Shown here: piece by piece, positions 1 to 7,478 of the stretch | Layout: each line of letters begins with the position of its first letter | Position numbering within the stretch: position 1 is the first letter of the stretch | Source of the DNA: Clostridia bacterium | Lineage (GTDB): Bacteria; Bacillota_E; RBS10-35; JAJYVN01 | Direction of reading: 5' to 3' | Length of the DNA: 22,481 nucleotides | Assembly: GCA_027335515.1 (NCBI GenBank) | Contig: DAHWHT010000274.1 | Location: 1 to 22,481, forward strand | Made by a program: the position numbers and the translations under genes | Notes under the pieces: generated by a model | Told to the model about the DNA's origin: nothing | The model's database searches: none | What the model saw: only the letters and a program-made list of their open reading frames with translations

Positions 1-333
1 GCTCCCGAGGTCCGTCAATTCGTTGGCGTTGAGCGATCCGTTGGCGGCCTGCATGGCGTTGCTGCGCACCTGCTGCATAACGTTGATCGCCTGCTGCAGA
101 GATGTGCCAGTCGCCGATGCCCATGCTGCGGCGCTTTTCGCCGACGCCCGCCAGCGGCTCTCCTGCTGGCTCTGGGCGTCCAGGATGACCGCGGTCCCCG
201 CGCCAGCCGGGTCCTGAGACGGCTGCGTATAGCGCAGGCCTGAGGCCATTTGCCCGGCCGCACTCAAAAATGAGTTTTGTGCCTGCGCGATGTCCGTCAG
301 GAAACCAGCGGCCGCCGCCTGCATCGTCTGCAA
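1..333 (-). CDS. flgL: Flagellar hook-associated protein 3 FlgL (N-terminal part)
   Basis: FlgL is the distal hook-filament junction protein, exported through the flagellar secretion system. The window holds only the first 111 codons; the gene runs off the low-coordinate edge. The peptide shows the flagellin-like N-terminal coiled region: a stretch reading SAAGQMASGLRYTQPSQDPA corresponds to the conserved LSSGkrin-SDDPa segment, and later residues (NVMQQVRSNAMQAANGSL) match the segment that follows it in FlgL. I chose a TTG start at 333 because an AAGGGGG ribosome site lies 8 nt upstream; an ATG three codons later (324) is possible but its spacing is 17 nt. It begins 20 bases after the flgK stop, so it belongs to the flgM-flgK-flgL transcription unit. 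The identification rests on this N-terminal pattern and position. Confidence 0.88.
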   Translation of the reverse strand, partial: MQTMQAAAAGFLTDIAQAQNSFLSAAGQMASGLRYTQPSQDPAGAGTAVILDAQSQQESRWRASAKSAAAWASATGTSLQQAINVMQQVRSNAMQAANGSLNANELTDLGS

Positions 334-353
334 GTCTGCCGCCCCCTTCCATT

Positions 354-1640
354 TCAGAGTTGCACAAGTGTTTGCATCATCTGGCTGAGGGCCTGGGTGT
401 AGGTGGCGGCCGCCTGGTAGGCCCGTTGTTCCTCGACCATGAGGATGCCCGCCTGGTCTGTGTTGACCCCCCAGATCGCGGCTCCGGCCTTCTGCAGATT
501 CGCCAGACCCTGTGCGCTGGCCGTTTGATCACTCTGCGCCTGCGCCACGTCCGCGCCAATCTGGGATGTCGTGCTGGCAATCTGCTGTGCGATGGACCCC
601 ACGCCGGCCCCACCAAGGTCGGCGATCGTCTGGGCGTTGGACCCGTCACCCTCGGCCCCACTGGACGAAGCGGCCAACTGGTTGGCGCCGACCGCCGAAT
701 TGACCCCCATCGTCGCCGCCGACGCTCCGATGAAGAGCGGAAGTCCGGCGTGACCGGCGAGATCGAAGCCCGCAATTTGCGCGGTGTTCACCCCGCTGAT
801 CACGGAATTCGCGAGGGCATTGAGCTCAGCCACGTACCCGGAAATCTGACTCCGGGCGGTGTTCACCCCGCCCACCGCGCCGCCTGTGGCCGCCACCCCG
901 CTGGACCACATGGGCGCACTACCGGAAGGGATCGCCAGGGTGTCGGTAGTCCCGTTGCCCGAGACGATCTCCTCGCCGCCGTTCCACAGCGCCAGCGTTC
1001 CGTTCGCCTGGCGCAATCCCTGCACCCCCACAAGCCCACCGAGCGTCTGCAGCAGGTTGGACTGCTTGTTTTCCAGCGCGTCCCGCCCTGAGCCAGCGGG
1101 GGAAGCCCCAATCTGCTGGTTGAGTTGGCCAAGTTGCTTGAGGATTGAGTTGACCTGTGCCACCTGGGTCGCCTGCTGCCCCTGCGCCTGCTGCACGAGT
1201 TGACCGAGGGCCTGGGAGATGCTATTGAATTGCGCCGAAACGACGCCGGCCTGCGTCAACACCTGGTTGCGGGCCGGGAGGCTCGTCGGATCGTTGGCGA
1301 GACTCTGCCACGCCGACCAGAACTGGTCCAGGGCCCCCTGGATCCCCCCGGACTGAGCGCCGGGGAAGATGCTTTGGGCTACAGAGAGAAGTTGGTACTG
1401 CCCAGTGGCTCCACCGTTGGTCCCGAGGGCAGAGAGGATCGCCTGTGCAGCCGGCGGGTCGCTGACCCGCGTGTTTGACGCCGTCACGCCGCCCTGGGCG
1501 TTGGGCAGAAAGGCGGTGACCTCCTGGTGATACCCTGGGGTCGCGGCGTTAGCCACGTCGGACCCCACCGCGGACATGCCCTGACGATTGGCCGAAAGCG
1601 CGCTGCTGGCGATAGCCAGGTTGCCAAACAGACTGCTCAT
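354..1640 (-). CDS. flgK: Flagellar hook-associated protein 1 FlgK
   Basis: FlgK is the first hook-filament junction protein. This 428-residue product is at the short end for the family. The N-terminus (MSSLFGNLAIASSALSANRQ, then VGSDVANAATPGYHQE) is the flagellar rod/hook-type first helix with the conserved N-x-x-TPGY motif typical of FlgK. The C-terminus (GVNTDQAGILMVEEQRAYQAAATYTQALSQMMQTLVQL, described here in pieces: GVNTDQAGILMVEEQ, then AYQAAATYTQALSQMM) is the matching C-terminal helix. Its ATG overlaps the flgM stop in an ATGA arrangement, with AGGAG 7 nt upstream of the start. No flgN chaperone gene lies between flgM and flgK, unlike the Bacillus order. Confidence 0.95.
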   Translation of the reverse strand: MSSLFGNLAIASSALSANRQGMSAVGSDVANAATPGYHQEVTAFLPNAQGGVTASNTRVSDPPAAQAILSALGTNGGATGQYQLLSVAQSIFPGAQSGGIQGALDQFWSAWQSLANDPTSLPARNQVLTQAGVVSAQFNSISQALGQLVQQAQGQQATQVAQVNSILKQLGQLNQQIGASPAGSGRDALENKQSNLLQTLGGLVGVQGLRQANGTLALWNGGEEIVSGNGTTDTLAIPSGSAPMWSSGVAATGGAVGGVNTARSQISGYVAELNALANSVISGVNTAQIAGFDLAGHAGLPLFIGASAATMGVNSAVGANQLAASSSGAEGDGSNAQTIADLGGAGVGSIAQQIASTTSQIGADVAQAQSDQTASAQGLANLQKAGAAIWGVNTDQAGILMVEEQRAYQAAATYTQALSQMMQTLVQL

Positions 1641-1873
1641 GCATTACTCCTTTTACGCGCAGCGGCGATAATCGCCGCCGCAATCTGGTGCGGGGTCGGC
1701 TGGTACAGGCCGGACGCCACCTCGTCCGTGAGTTTTTGCACCCTGGTTTGTGAGACCTGAACACTCCCAGGCGGTGTGGTCGCCCGTACCAGCCGTTGCC
1801 CAGCCGATTCGATTCCGCCCGCTCCAACCCCGCCGACATTCACCAAATCACGCGGCGCCGGAAGCCCCGGCAT
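1637..1873 (-). CDS. flgM: Anti-sigma factor FlgM
   Basis: FlgM binds the flagellar sigma factor until the hook is finished and FlgM is exported. The 78-residue product has the FlgM plan: a glycine-rich disordered N-terminus (VNVGGVGAGGIES) resembling the usual MKINGIGG start, a polar linker, and a C-terminal helical sigma-binding part, VQKLTDEVASGLYQPTPHQI, which fits the family pattern v-x-x-L-K-x-x-I-x-x-G-x-Y-x-v-d. The ATG at 1873 has only a modest AGG site; a GTG at codon 11 is the alternative. It overlaps flgK by 4 nt and lies about 250 bases downstream of the sigma factor gene, a sensible partner. Assigned by pattern, size and context; short FlgM proteins diverge strongly. Confidence 0.85.
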   Translation of the reverse strand: MPGLPAPRDLVNVGGVGAGGIESAGQRLVRATTPPGSVQVSQTRVQKLTDEVASGLYQPTPHQIAAAIIAAARKRSNA

Positions 1874-1985
1874 TTATGCCTGGGGAGGATGCGCCGCTCC
1901 CTCCCTTCTCGATTCGGAAACTGTAACCGCCGCCTCGGAACAGCAGGCGGCAGTATGTCGTGGGAAGCCTTCACCGGCCCCCCGT

Positions 1986-2022
1986 CCGGCATCCCCCGGC
2001 TTCAGTCGTGGGGCGTCGTGAC
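1986..2022 (-). repeat. Orphan ISC-type end hairpin, copy A
   Basis: On the plus strand this reads CCGGCATCCCCCGGCTT followed by CAGTCGTGGGGCGTCGTGAC. It matches copy B (2077-2113) at all but about four positions and matches the 5' hairpin of the IscB element at 18911-18940, including the GTGAC that closes the motif. Read on the minus strand it would form CCCC/GGGG plus a bulged inner stem; copy A carries one A-C mismatch in that inner stem. No IscB or transposase reading frame follows it. Confidence 0.75.
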
Positions 2023-2033
2023 ATCCACTCTCT

Positions 2034-2062
2034 GTATCCGGCATTCCGGCCGTTTTTTTCAC
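2034..2062 (-). promoter_or_regulatory. Weak candidate sigma-28-type promoter for flgM-flgK-flgL
   Basis: On the minus strand a GTGAAAA box (about 2056-2062) is followed, 14 bases after GAAA, by GCCGGATA (2035-2042). The sigma-28 family consensus is TAAA, 15 bases, GCCGATAA. The -10 match is imperfect and the -35 has G for T, so this is only a candidate, supported mainly by location between the sigma gene and flgM. Confidence 0.2.
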
Positions 2063-2076
2063 CGTATCATGCGACG

Positions 2077-2113
2077 CCGGCATCCCCCGGCTTGAGCCGT
2101 GGGGTGTCGTGAC
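2077..2113 (-). repeat. Orphan ISC-type end hairpin, copy B
   Basis: The plus strand reads CCGGCATCCCCCGGCTT then GAGCCGTGGGGTGTCGTGAC. The minus-strand transcript would pair CCCC with GGGG and GGCU with AGCC perfectly, with a two-base AC bulge, as in IS200/IS605-type subterminal hairpins. It starts only 7 bases after the sigma factor stop codon, and its start is exactly 91 bases from the start of copy A. The bases just upstream on the minus strand (the place where an IscB guide would sit) run across the end of the sigma gene. Confidence 0.78.
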
Positions 2114-2119
2114 CAAAAA

Positions 2120-2713
2120 TCAAATCAAGCGGCGAAGCTCCCGCCGTTGGCGGCTCGGTTGATCGCACAGAGCCGCCCGCAATTGCACAAGGGTACGCCG
2201 GAGCAGGGCCCACACCTGCGACTGACATATGCCCATTACCTGCGCGATCTGTATCAGCGACAGGTCCTCTACAAACCGAAGGGAAAGAACGGTCTGTGAC
2301 CGCATCGGCAGGGCGGAAATGGCCCTGGTCAGGCTGAGATGCAGTTCCACCTCTTCCGCGTCAGTCAGGTTCCTGCCATCCACCATCAGATCCGCCAGCG
2401 ACAGATTATCTTCCTGGAGCTCATCGGCGTCTAGGGCTACCACGGCCCCGTACCGGTCCCCCGCCCACCATACGCGGTTCTCGTTCTGCAGCGCTTCCTT
2501 CATGACCCCCTCGACATGCTTCCAGGCGTAGGTCTTCAGCCTGGTGCATTTCCCCGGGTCGAAGGCCTGCCACGATTCCCAGAGGGCGCGGACTCCCTCG
2601 TTGTAGAGCGAGTCCTCAGAAAGAACGGAACAACGCGCGTAATGCTGAGCCAGACCGCGAATCCACTCGGCGTTTTCGTCAAGTTCCGCCTCAAACTCGG
2701 CCTTCGTCTTCAC
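2120..2713 (-). CDS. fliA: Sigma-70 family factor, probable flagellar sigma (FliA/SigD-like)
   Basis: Directs RNA polymerase to promoters, most likely those of late flagellar genes. The 197-residue protein has sigma region 2 at about 18-80 (SLYNEGVRALWESWQAFDP, then TYAWKHVEGVMKEAL) and region 4 at about 128-182 with a helix-turn-helix (LPMRSQTVLSLRFVEDLSL, IAQVMGICQSQVWALLRR). FliA and SigD are usually near 240-255 residues; here only about 45 residues separate regions 2 and 4, so region 3 looks reduced or missing. The ATG at 2713 overlaps the flhA stop by 4 nt, the place where SigD follows the flhA block in Bacillus after the flhF, flhG and che genes, which are absent here. FlgM encoded next downstream supports the flagellar role. 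An unrelated two-domain sigma is the alternative. Confidence 0.78.
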   Translation of the reverse strand: MKTKAEFEAELDENAEWIRGLAQHYARCSVLSEDSLYNEGVRALWESWQAFDPGKCTRLKTYAWKHVEGVMKEALQNENRVWWAGDRYGAVVALDADELQEDNLSLADLMVDGRNLTDAEEVELHLSLTRAISALPMRSQTVLSLRFVEDLSLIQIAQVMGICQSQVWALLRRTLVQLRAALCDQPSRQRRELRRLI

Positions 2714-4746
2714 ACCGCCTCACCAACCGGTGTGACCGGCATCAGAATCTGGGAGGCCACCACGGTCTGGACGTTGCCCATCAGCTCGTCCGTGCTCACG
2801 ACCATGATCTTCGGCCACACCTTGTGGACCACCTGACCCATCAGTACCCTCACGGATGGGTGGGTAAGCACAACCGCCGCCGCCCCCTGGGACATCGCAT
2901 TGGTGATGGCTGAGGCCAGATTGGCGCGCAGCCCGGTGAAGAAACCAGGAACCTGTTCCCCCGCCGCAACCCTGGCCATCAACTCCTCGAGGGCGGGAGC
3001 AGGGATGATCACGCGCAGGCGTCCCTCGTCGTCCAGGGCCATCGTTCTGGCATCACGCGTGATCTCCGGGGCCAGGGCCCGCCGGACGTGCTCCACCACG
3101 GCGCCGATATCGCCCGCCGCCACTTCCGAAATGGACTCGAGAATGCGGGACAGGTTCCGGATGGACACCCTCTCGGCGAGCAGCCCCTGCAGCACCCGCT
3201 GCACCTGCCAGATGGCGATGGTCTTGGGCACCAGGTCGTCCACCAGACCGGGCGACCTTTGGCGGACCTGTTCGAGTAGCGTCTTGCATCCTGCCCGGTC
3301 GAGCAGGTCACCGGCGCGCTGCGCACAGACTTCCTGAAAGTGCGTGGCCAGCACGTCGGCCGGCTCAACCACCGCGTACCCGGCGCTGGCGGCCCTCTTC
3401 CGGTCCGTCTGGGGGATCCAGGTCGCTGGAACCCCGAAGGCCGGATCGAGTACCTCCACCCCCGGGATCTTTTCCGCGTCCGGGCTCTGGGCCAGAATGA
3501 GCAGTTGCCCGATGCGCACGGACCCGGTGGCAACCTCCACCCCCCGGATATCCACCGCGTAGTCCTGTGGTCCCAACCCCGGGTCCAAGTCTATAACTGG
3601 ATCGGGCAACAGAAGCCCAAGCTGCTTCGCCACATTCGAGCGCGCCATGCGGATCCGGCTGGGCAGGGCCCCGCTGACGATGGTGCCGAGGCTGACCCCG
3701 TACCGCAGGCAGAGCAGTGGGGGCTCCTCGACCACGACCTCCACGCGCTTGCGTTCCTCCTGCCGGGCCGCTGCCTGCTCAATCGCCACCCGTGCGGCAC
3801 GGCGCCGGTCCACCCGGTCCGAATACCAAGTCCAGCCACAGAGCGCCAGACCGAGGACGATGAACGGTATGTGGGGCAGGCCCGGTATCACGCCGAGGAC
3901 GAGGAGGCTTGTTCCCACCGCGAACACCACGCGCGTGTTACCCAAAACCTGCTCGCGGATGGCGATGGTGATGTTGTCGGCATCGCCGGAGCGGGTCACC
4001 ATCACACCTGCGGCGACAGACAGCAGCAGGGCGGGCACCTGGGTGACGAGCCCGTCCCCGACCGCCAACAGGGCGTATTGGTGCAGGGCCTGCCCCGCGG
4101 TCAGATGATGTCCGAAGTATCCGATGAGGAAGCCGCCCACCATGTTGGCCGCGACGATCAGGATACCGGCGATCGCATCCCCCCGAACGAACTTGCTCGC
4201 CCCATCCATCGCGCCGTAGAAGTCCGCTTCCTGTTCAATGGTCCTCCGGCGTTCCTTGGCCTCCGTGTCCCGGATCAGGCCGGCGTTCAGGTCCGCGTCG
4301 ATGCTCATCTGCTTGCCCGGCATAGCATCGAGGGTGAACCTCGCCGCCACCTCCGCAACCCGTTCCGAGCCCTTGGTGATCACCACGAACTGGACAATGA
4401 TGAGTATGACGAAGGTCACAAACCCGACGATGGGGTCAGAGCCCATCAAGAAGTGCCCAAAAGCGGCGATGACCTGGCCGGCGTTCCCCTTGAGCAGGAT
4501 CATGCGGGTGGCCGCCACGTTGAGCGTGAGCCTGAAGAGCGTCGTAGCCAACAGCAGGGAGGGGAAGACGCTCATCTCCAGGACGTCACGCGCGTAAATG
4601 GTGGCGAGCAGCACCACCAGCGCCGTTGCCAGGTTAGCCGTTTGCAAAAGGGCCAAGATCACCGGCGGCAGTGGAGCGAGCAGCACCGCGACCAGCGCCA
4701 CGGCTCCCAGTCCCATCATCGCGTCCCGGCTCCAGTTTCGCACCAC
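2710..4746 (-). CDS. flhA: Flagellar export gate protein FlhA
   Basis: FlhA forms the nonameric ring of the type III export gate; its membrane half takes part in proton-driven export and its cytoplasmic half receives chaperone-substrate complexes. The 678 residues match the usual length. The first 310 or so residues hold the transmembrane helices and the family's conserved loop RFTLDAMPGKQMSIDADLNAG (about 137-156). The rest is the soluble domain (LCLRYGVSLG, then GYAVVEPADVLATHF and VLTHPSVRVLM are typical FlhA segments). Start is GTG: GGAGG lies 4 nt before 4746 and 7 nt before a second GTG at 4743, and either could be used. It follows flhB after a 59-base gap containing a small hairpin. 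Confidence 0.98.
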   Translation of the reverse strand: MVRNWSRDAMMGLGAVALVAVLLAPLPPVILALLQTANLATALVVLLATIYARDVLEMSVFPSLLLATTLFRLTLNVAATRMILLKGNAGQVIAAFGHFLMGSDPIVGFVTFVILIIVQFVVITKGSERVAEVAARFTLDAMPGKQMSIDADLNAGLIRDTEAKERRRTIEQEADFYGAMDGASKFVRGDAIAGILIVAANMVGGFLIGYFGHHLTAGQALHQYALLAVGDGLVTQVPALLLSVAAGVMVTRSGDADNITIAIREQVLGNTRVVFAVGTSLLVLGVIPGLPHIPFIVLGLALCGWTWYSDRVDRRRAARVAIEQAAARQEERKRVEVVVEEPPLLCLRYGVSLGTIVSGALPSRIRMARSNVAKQLGLLLPDPVIDLDPGLGPQDYAVDIRGVEVATGSVRIGQLLILAQSPDAEKIPGVEVLDPAFGVPATWIPQTDRKRAASAGYAVVEPADVLATHFQEVCAQRAGDLLDRAGCKTLLEQVRQRSPGLVDDLVPKTIAIWQVQRVLQGLLAERVSIRNLSRILESISEVAAGDIGAVVEHVRRALAPEITRDARTMALDDEGRLRVIIPAPALEELMARVAAGEQVPGFFTGLRANLASAITNAMSQGAAAVVLTHPSVRVLMGQVVHKVWPKIMVVSTDELMGNVQTVVASQILMPVTPVGEAV

Positions 4747-4782
4747 AACACCTCCGACCTACATGAAACGTGCGAGAGGGCT

Positions 4783-4798
4783 GCCGCCTTCAGGCGGC
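4783..4798 (-). promoter_or_regulatory. Small hairpin between flhB and flhA
   Basis: GCCGCCT and AGGCGGC form a 7-bp perfect inverted repeat around a 2-base loop, just after the flhB stop and about 35 bases before the flhA ribosome site. There is no T-tract, so it is not an intrinsic terminator; it may protect or punctuate the transcript. Two bases is tight for an RNA loop, so six pairs with a TTCA loop is more likely. Confidence 0.35.
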
Positions 4799-4805
4799 GG
4801 AGTCG

Positions 4806-5813
4806 TCACCGTACCGTCTCGGCCCAGCGGATCACCGCGGCCACGGCGCGGTAGAGCGTCTCCGGGATGGGACGGCCAACCTTGCAGAGCGGGTACATGG
4901 TCCGTGCCAACGGTGGATCCTCGAGGATCGGCACACCGAAGGAGAAAGCCACCTCCCGGATCCGTATCGCGAACGCGTCACGGCCCATGGCGAGGACGAC
5001 CGGCGCGATGTCCTGCCCGTCCCGGTACCGGATGGCGATCGCGAAATGTTCCGGATTGGCAATCACCGTGGTCGCCTTTGGCACATCAAGCAACTGCCGG
5101 CGCTGGATCAGGTCCCGGTGCATCCTCCGCCGGCGGACCCGCACCATCGGGTCCCCCTCCAACTCCTTTCGCTCGTCCCGCACCTCCTGGGTGGTCATCC
5201 GGATCTGCTGCTCATAGGACCAGCGCCGGAACAGCCACTCGATCACCGACACGCCCAGCATGGCGACCGCGCCGCGGAGCAGGGCGTCGAAAATGTCCCG
5301 CATGGCAAGACTCGTCGCTGCTTCTGGATTGCCGATCAGGGCAGGGCTCGCCCTGACCAAGCCCACGACCGGGGGAAGCACCGCCAGCGCGACCAACAGG
5401 GCGGCCAGAATACCTCGGAGCATGGTCGCCATCGCGTCCCTGGAGAAAGTCTGGGCAATGCTGTTGGTCGGAAGCAGCATCTGGAATCGTGGGGCCGATG
5501 CCCGCAAGGAGAGGGTCCGCACCGACAGGATTACGGCCACAGCCAGCGGCACGAGGCCCGCCGCGAGCACGACCGGCAGAATGGCGCCCCGCAGTGCCCG
5601 GACCGCCGAGGAAAGGGACAGGCTGCCCGACCACGACTCTGCCGCGAACACCTCCACTGCTCGTGCCGCCCCGGCCCCGCTGGCGCCGAGCGCCAGCACC
5701 GCACACAGGAGGCCCAGGACGCCGGGCAGTGTTGTCGCCCCCTGACGCTGCCCTTCCTCCTGCGCCTTTTGCCGGCGCCGGGGACTCGCGGGCTGGACCT
5801 TCTCCCCCGGCAT
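4806..5813 (-). CDS. flhB: Flagellar export switch protein FlhB
   Basis: FlhB switches the export apparatus from hook to filament substrates after autocleavage of its cytoplasmic domain. The 335-residue protein has the basic N-terminus (RRRQKAQEEGQ, equivalent to the usual KKRrdAReKGQ), four hydrophobic segments within about 30-195, and a cytoplasmic domain. The self-cleavage motif, normally NPTH, reads NPEH (N253-P254-E255-H256) in the context ANPEHFAIAIRY. The cleaved N-P bond is kept but threonine is replaced by glutamate. The ATG lies 2 nt after the fliR stop (TAGGCATG), so translation is probably coupled. Confidence 0.96.
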   Translation of the reverse strand: MPGEKVQPASPRRRQKAQEEGQRQGATTLPGVLGLLCAVLALGASGAGAARAVEVFAAESWSGSLSLSSAVRALRGAILPVVLAAGLVPLAVAVILSVRTLSLRASAPRFQMLLPTNSIAQTFSRDAMATMLRGILAALLVALAVLPPVVGLVRASPALIGNPEAATSLAMRDIFDALLRGAVAMLGVSVIEWLFRRWSYEQQIRMTTQEVRDERKELEGDPMVRVRRRRMHRDLIQRRQLLDVPKATTVIANPEHFAIAIRYRDGQDIAPVVLAMGRDAFAIRIREVAFSFGVPILEDPPLARTMYPLCKVGRPIPETLYRAVAAVIRWAETVR

Positions 5814-5815
5814 GC

Positions 5816-6562
5816 CTACCCCCCGACCGCCCGAATCGCCAGATTGACGATGCCGCCCAGCGCCCCGGCGATTGGCCCCGCCGCCACCGCCAGCAGGATA
5901 GCGAATAACAGCAGCTGGACCGGAATCCCGGTCAGGAGAAGGTTCATCTGCGGCAGGGCGCGCCCGACCAGGCCGAAACCCGCCAACAGGACCAACTGCA
6001 CCGCGACCAGCGGGGCGGCGATCCCGAGCGCCACGGTCATGGATTCCACCAGCCAGCCGAGCACGGTCGCCGGCCCCGGCATCACGATGGACAACCCGGA
6101 CACCGGCCAGACGATGAAACTGCGCGCGAGGGAGAGCACCATCAGCCCGGCCGCACCGCTGCCGAAGAAGAGCGCCAGGGTGCCCACCGTGAACAAGTTG
6201 CCCACCACCGGGACCGGCACGGCCAACGGCGACACGGCCTCAGCCGCCGACACGCCGCTGACGATGCCGATCGTCTCACCTGCGAGCATCGCCGCCGAAT
6301 ACAGCACCCGTGCCCCGTACGAGAGTGCCGCACCGACGCATAGATTCAACAGTGCCGCCGCGACCAGCCCCAGGGAGGTGTGTGGAAGATGCCGCACCCC
6401 CTGCGGCATGATCCCCCAAGCCACCGCCGCGGCTATCCCCGCCCGAACCACAGGCGGGATCCCCTGCCCGCCGAGCCCGGGGAAGAAGGCGAACACGCCA
6501 CCGACCCGTGCCAGGACGAGTGCGAACACGGTTACAGTCACAAGATTGATGTGGATGGTCAC
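5816..6562 (-). CDS. fliR: Flagellar export gate protein FliR
   Basis: FliR is a core membrane subunit of the FliP5-FliQ4-FliR1 export gate. The 248-residue product is almost wholly hydrophobic and carries the FliR pattern: FALVLARVGGVFAFFPGLG near the N-terminus, AGETIGIVSGVSAA in the middle, and MNLLLTGIPVQLLLF (corresponding to the conserved mNvf-iG-P-k segment) near the C-terminus. I set the start at GTG 6562 because it forms a GTGA overlap with the fliQ stop and yields the expected N-terminus; the open frame itself extends 17 codons further into fliQ. Confidence 0.95.
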   Translation of the reverse strand: MTIHINLVTVTVFALVLARVGGVFAFFPGLGGQGIPPVVRAGIAAAVAWGIMPQGVRHLPHTSLGLVAAALLNLCVGAALSYGARVLYSAAMLAGETIGIVSGVSAAEAVSPLAVPVPVVGNLFTVGTLALFFGSGAAGLMVLSLARSFIVWPVSGLSIVMPGPATVLGWLVESMTVALGIAAPLVAVQLVLLAGFGLVGRALPQMNLLLTGIPVQLLLFAILLAVAAGPIAGALGGIVNLAIRAVGG

Positions 6563-6813
6563 AATGACGTAAACACCCCGTGGGCCCAGTGGGCGGCGTA
6601 CCCGAAGGACCATCCCGCGGTGAGGGCCAGCAGCGCCAGCAGCACCACGATCTTGAACAGGAAGCCGATGGCCTGCTCCTGGACATTGAAGACCCCTTGG
6701 AGGAGCCCGACCACCCCTCCCACCATGGCCGCGACCACCAGGGCGGGTCCCGCCAAGGCGAGCACGGACAATCCGACGCCCCGGATCACATCCGCCAACG
6801 TCCCCGGGCTCAC
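6559..6813 (-). CDS. fliQ: Flagellar export gate protein FliQ
   Basis: FliQ is the small two-helix subunit of the export gate. At 84 residues it has the family size, with two hydrophobic hairpins (LSVLALAGPALVVAAMVGGVVG and the later FKIVVLLALLALTAG, given here in part) joined by LLQGVFNVQEQAIGF, which matches the conserved LlQa-tqIqEqtl-f loop. The start is GTG at 6813, preceded by a ribosome site that is a run of eight G (6815-6822). It lies 14 bases after the fliP stop. Confidence 0.95.
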   Translation of the reverse strand: MSPGTLADVIRGVGLSVLALAGPALVVAAMVGGVVGLLQGVFNVQEQAIGFLFKIVVLLALLALTAGWSFGYAAHWAHGVFTSL

Positions 6814-6827
6814 GCCCCCCCCGCCTT

Positions 6828-7478
6828 TCAGTGGAAACTCTTCACCAGCGAGCCGACAATGAGCGGCCAGCCGCCGGCCGCCAGGAACAGGAGCAGTTTC
6901 ACGGGCAAGCTGACCAGTGTCGGGGGCAGCATCATCATGCCGGCCGAGAGGAGAATCGACTGAACGGCCAGATCCACCATGACGAACGGGGCAAAGATGA
7001 GGACCCCCATGCGGAAGGCTTCGGTCAGTTCACTGATCACGAAGCCCGGCACGAGCACGAAGAACGGCACCTTGGCTACCGGCATGGGCGAGAGGTGCCG
7101 CAACTTCTCGAACAGCAGCACATCCTTCGGGTTTACCTGGACCTCCATCCAGGCCCGCAGCGGCGCTTCCGCTGCCGCCAAGGCCGCATCCAGCCCGATT
7201 GTCCCGTGCGACATGGGTAGATACGCCGAGATGTAAATCTGGTGGATCACCGGCGCCATGACGATACCCGTCAAAAACAGCGCCAGGCCGCTCAGGACGA
7301 GGGACGGTAGGGCGCTCCCCACCGCGAGGGCGTTCTGCAGGAAGCCGAACACTACCACGATGCGCAAAAAGGACGTCATCAGGAGCAGAATCGCCGGCGC
7401 GACGGCCAGCACCGTGAGGGCGAGGAGAATCTGCACCGTCGTCGCCACATGGGTACTGGTTCCCAGGGTCAGCGTCAG
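6828..7478 (-). CDS. fliP: Flagellar export gate protein FliP
   Basis: FliP forms most of the export gate channel. The hydrophobic protein has the FliP signature blocks LLLMTSFLRIVVVFGFLQNA, the following PPS-like region (here LPSLVLSGLALFLTGIVMAP), and FFVLVPGFVISELTEAFRMG near the C-terminal membrane segments. No ATG, GTG or TTG fits the expected N-terminus. The best start is CTG at 7478, giving 216 residues, overlapping the fliO TGA as CTGA and placed 7 nt after GGAGGG. A GTG at 7448 would be canonical but has no ribosome site and trims the first residues. No signal peptide precedes the mature-type sequence, unlike many FliP proteins. Confidence 0.95.
   Translation of the reverse strand: MTLTLGTSTHVATTVQILLALTVLAVAPAILLLMTSFLRIVVVFGFLQNALAVGSALPSLVLSGLALFLTGIVMAPVIHQIYISAYLPMSHGTIGLDAALAAAEAPLRAWMEVQVNPKDVLLFEKLRHLSPMPVAKVPFFVLVPGFVISELTEAFRMGVLIFAPFVMVDLAVQSILLSAGMMMLPPTLVSLPVKLLLFLAAGGWPLIVGSLVKSFH

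Larger units (their letters stand above)
1874..2119. other. Non-coding gap between the sigma factor gene and flgM
   Basis: This 246-base gap holds two copies of the hairpin motif found at the 5' end of the IscB element (1986-2022 and 2077-2113), a GCCGCC/GGCGGC stem-loop at 1929-1951 in the flgM leader that extends with an ACTG/CAGT outer pairing (1920-1954), and an AT-rich patch at 2053-2062. No convincing protein is encoded here: the open frame across it mostly translates the hairpins. It probably contains the promoter or leader of flgM-flgK-flgL. Confidence 0.6.

Noticed and set aside
270..1091. Plus-strand open frame of 273 codons
   Set aside because: It is the antisense frame of flgK and shows no recognisable domain.
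2039..2059. Plus-strand intrinsic terminator (CCGG hairpin followed by seven T)
   Set aside because: The stem is only 4 bp, three bases separate it from the T-run, and no plus-strand gene precedes it.
1986..2113. CRISPR array
   Set aside because: Only two repeats with one intervening 54-base segment, and the repeat matches the IscB element hairpin; no cas genes are present.
1874..2116. An 80-codon minus-strand frame through the sigma-flgM gap
   Set aside because: It translates the two hairpin repeats and has no convincing ribosome site.
3340..6572. Very long open frames on the plus strand (for example 3340-4854 and 4770-6572)
   Set aside because: They lie opposite flhA, flhB and fliR, have no family-like sequence, and are the expected antisense frames of GC-rich genes.
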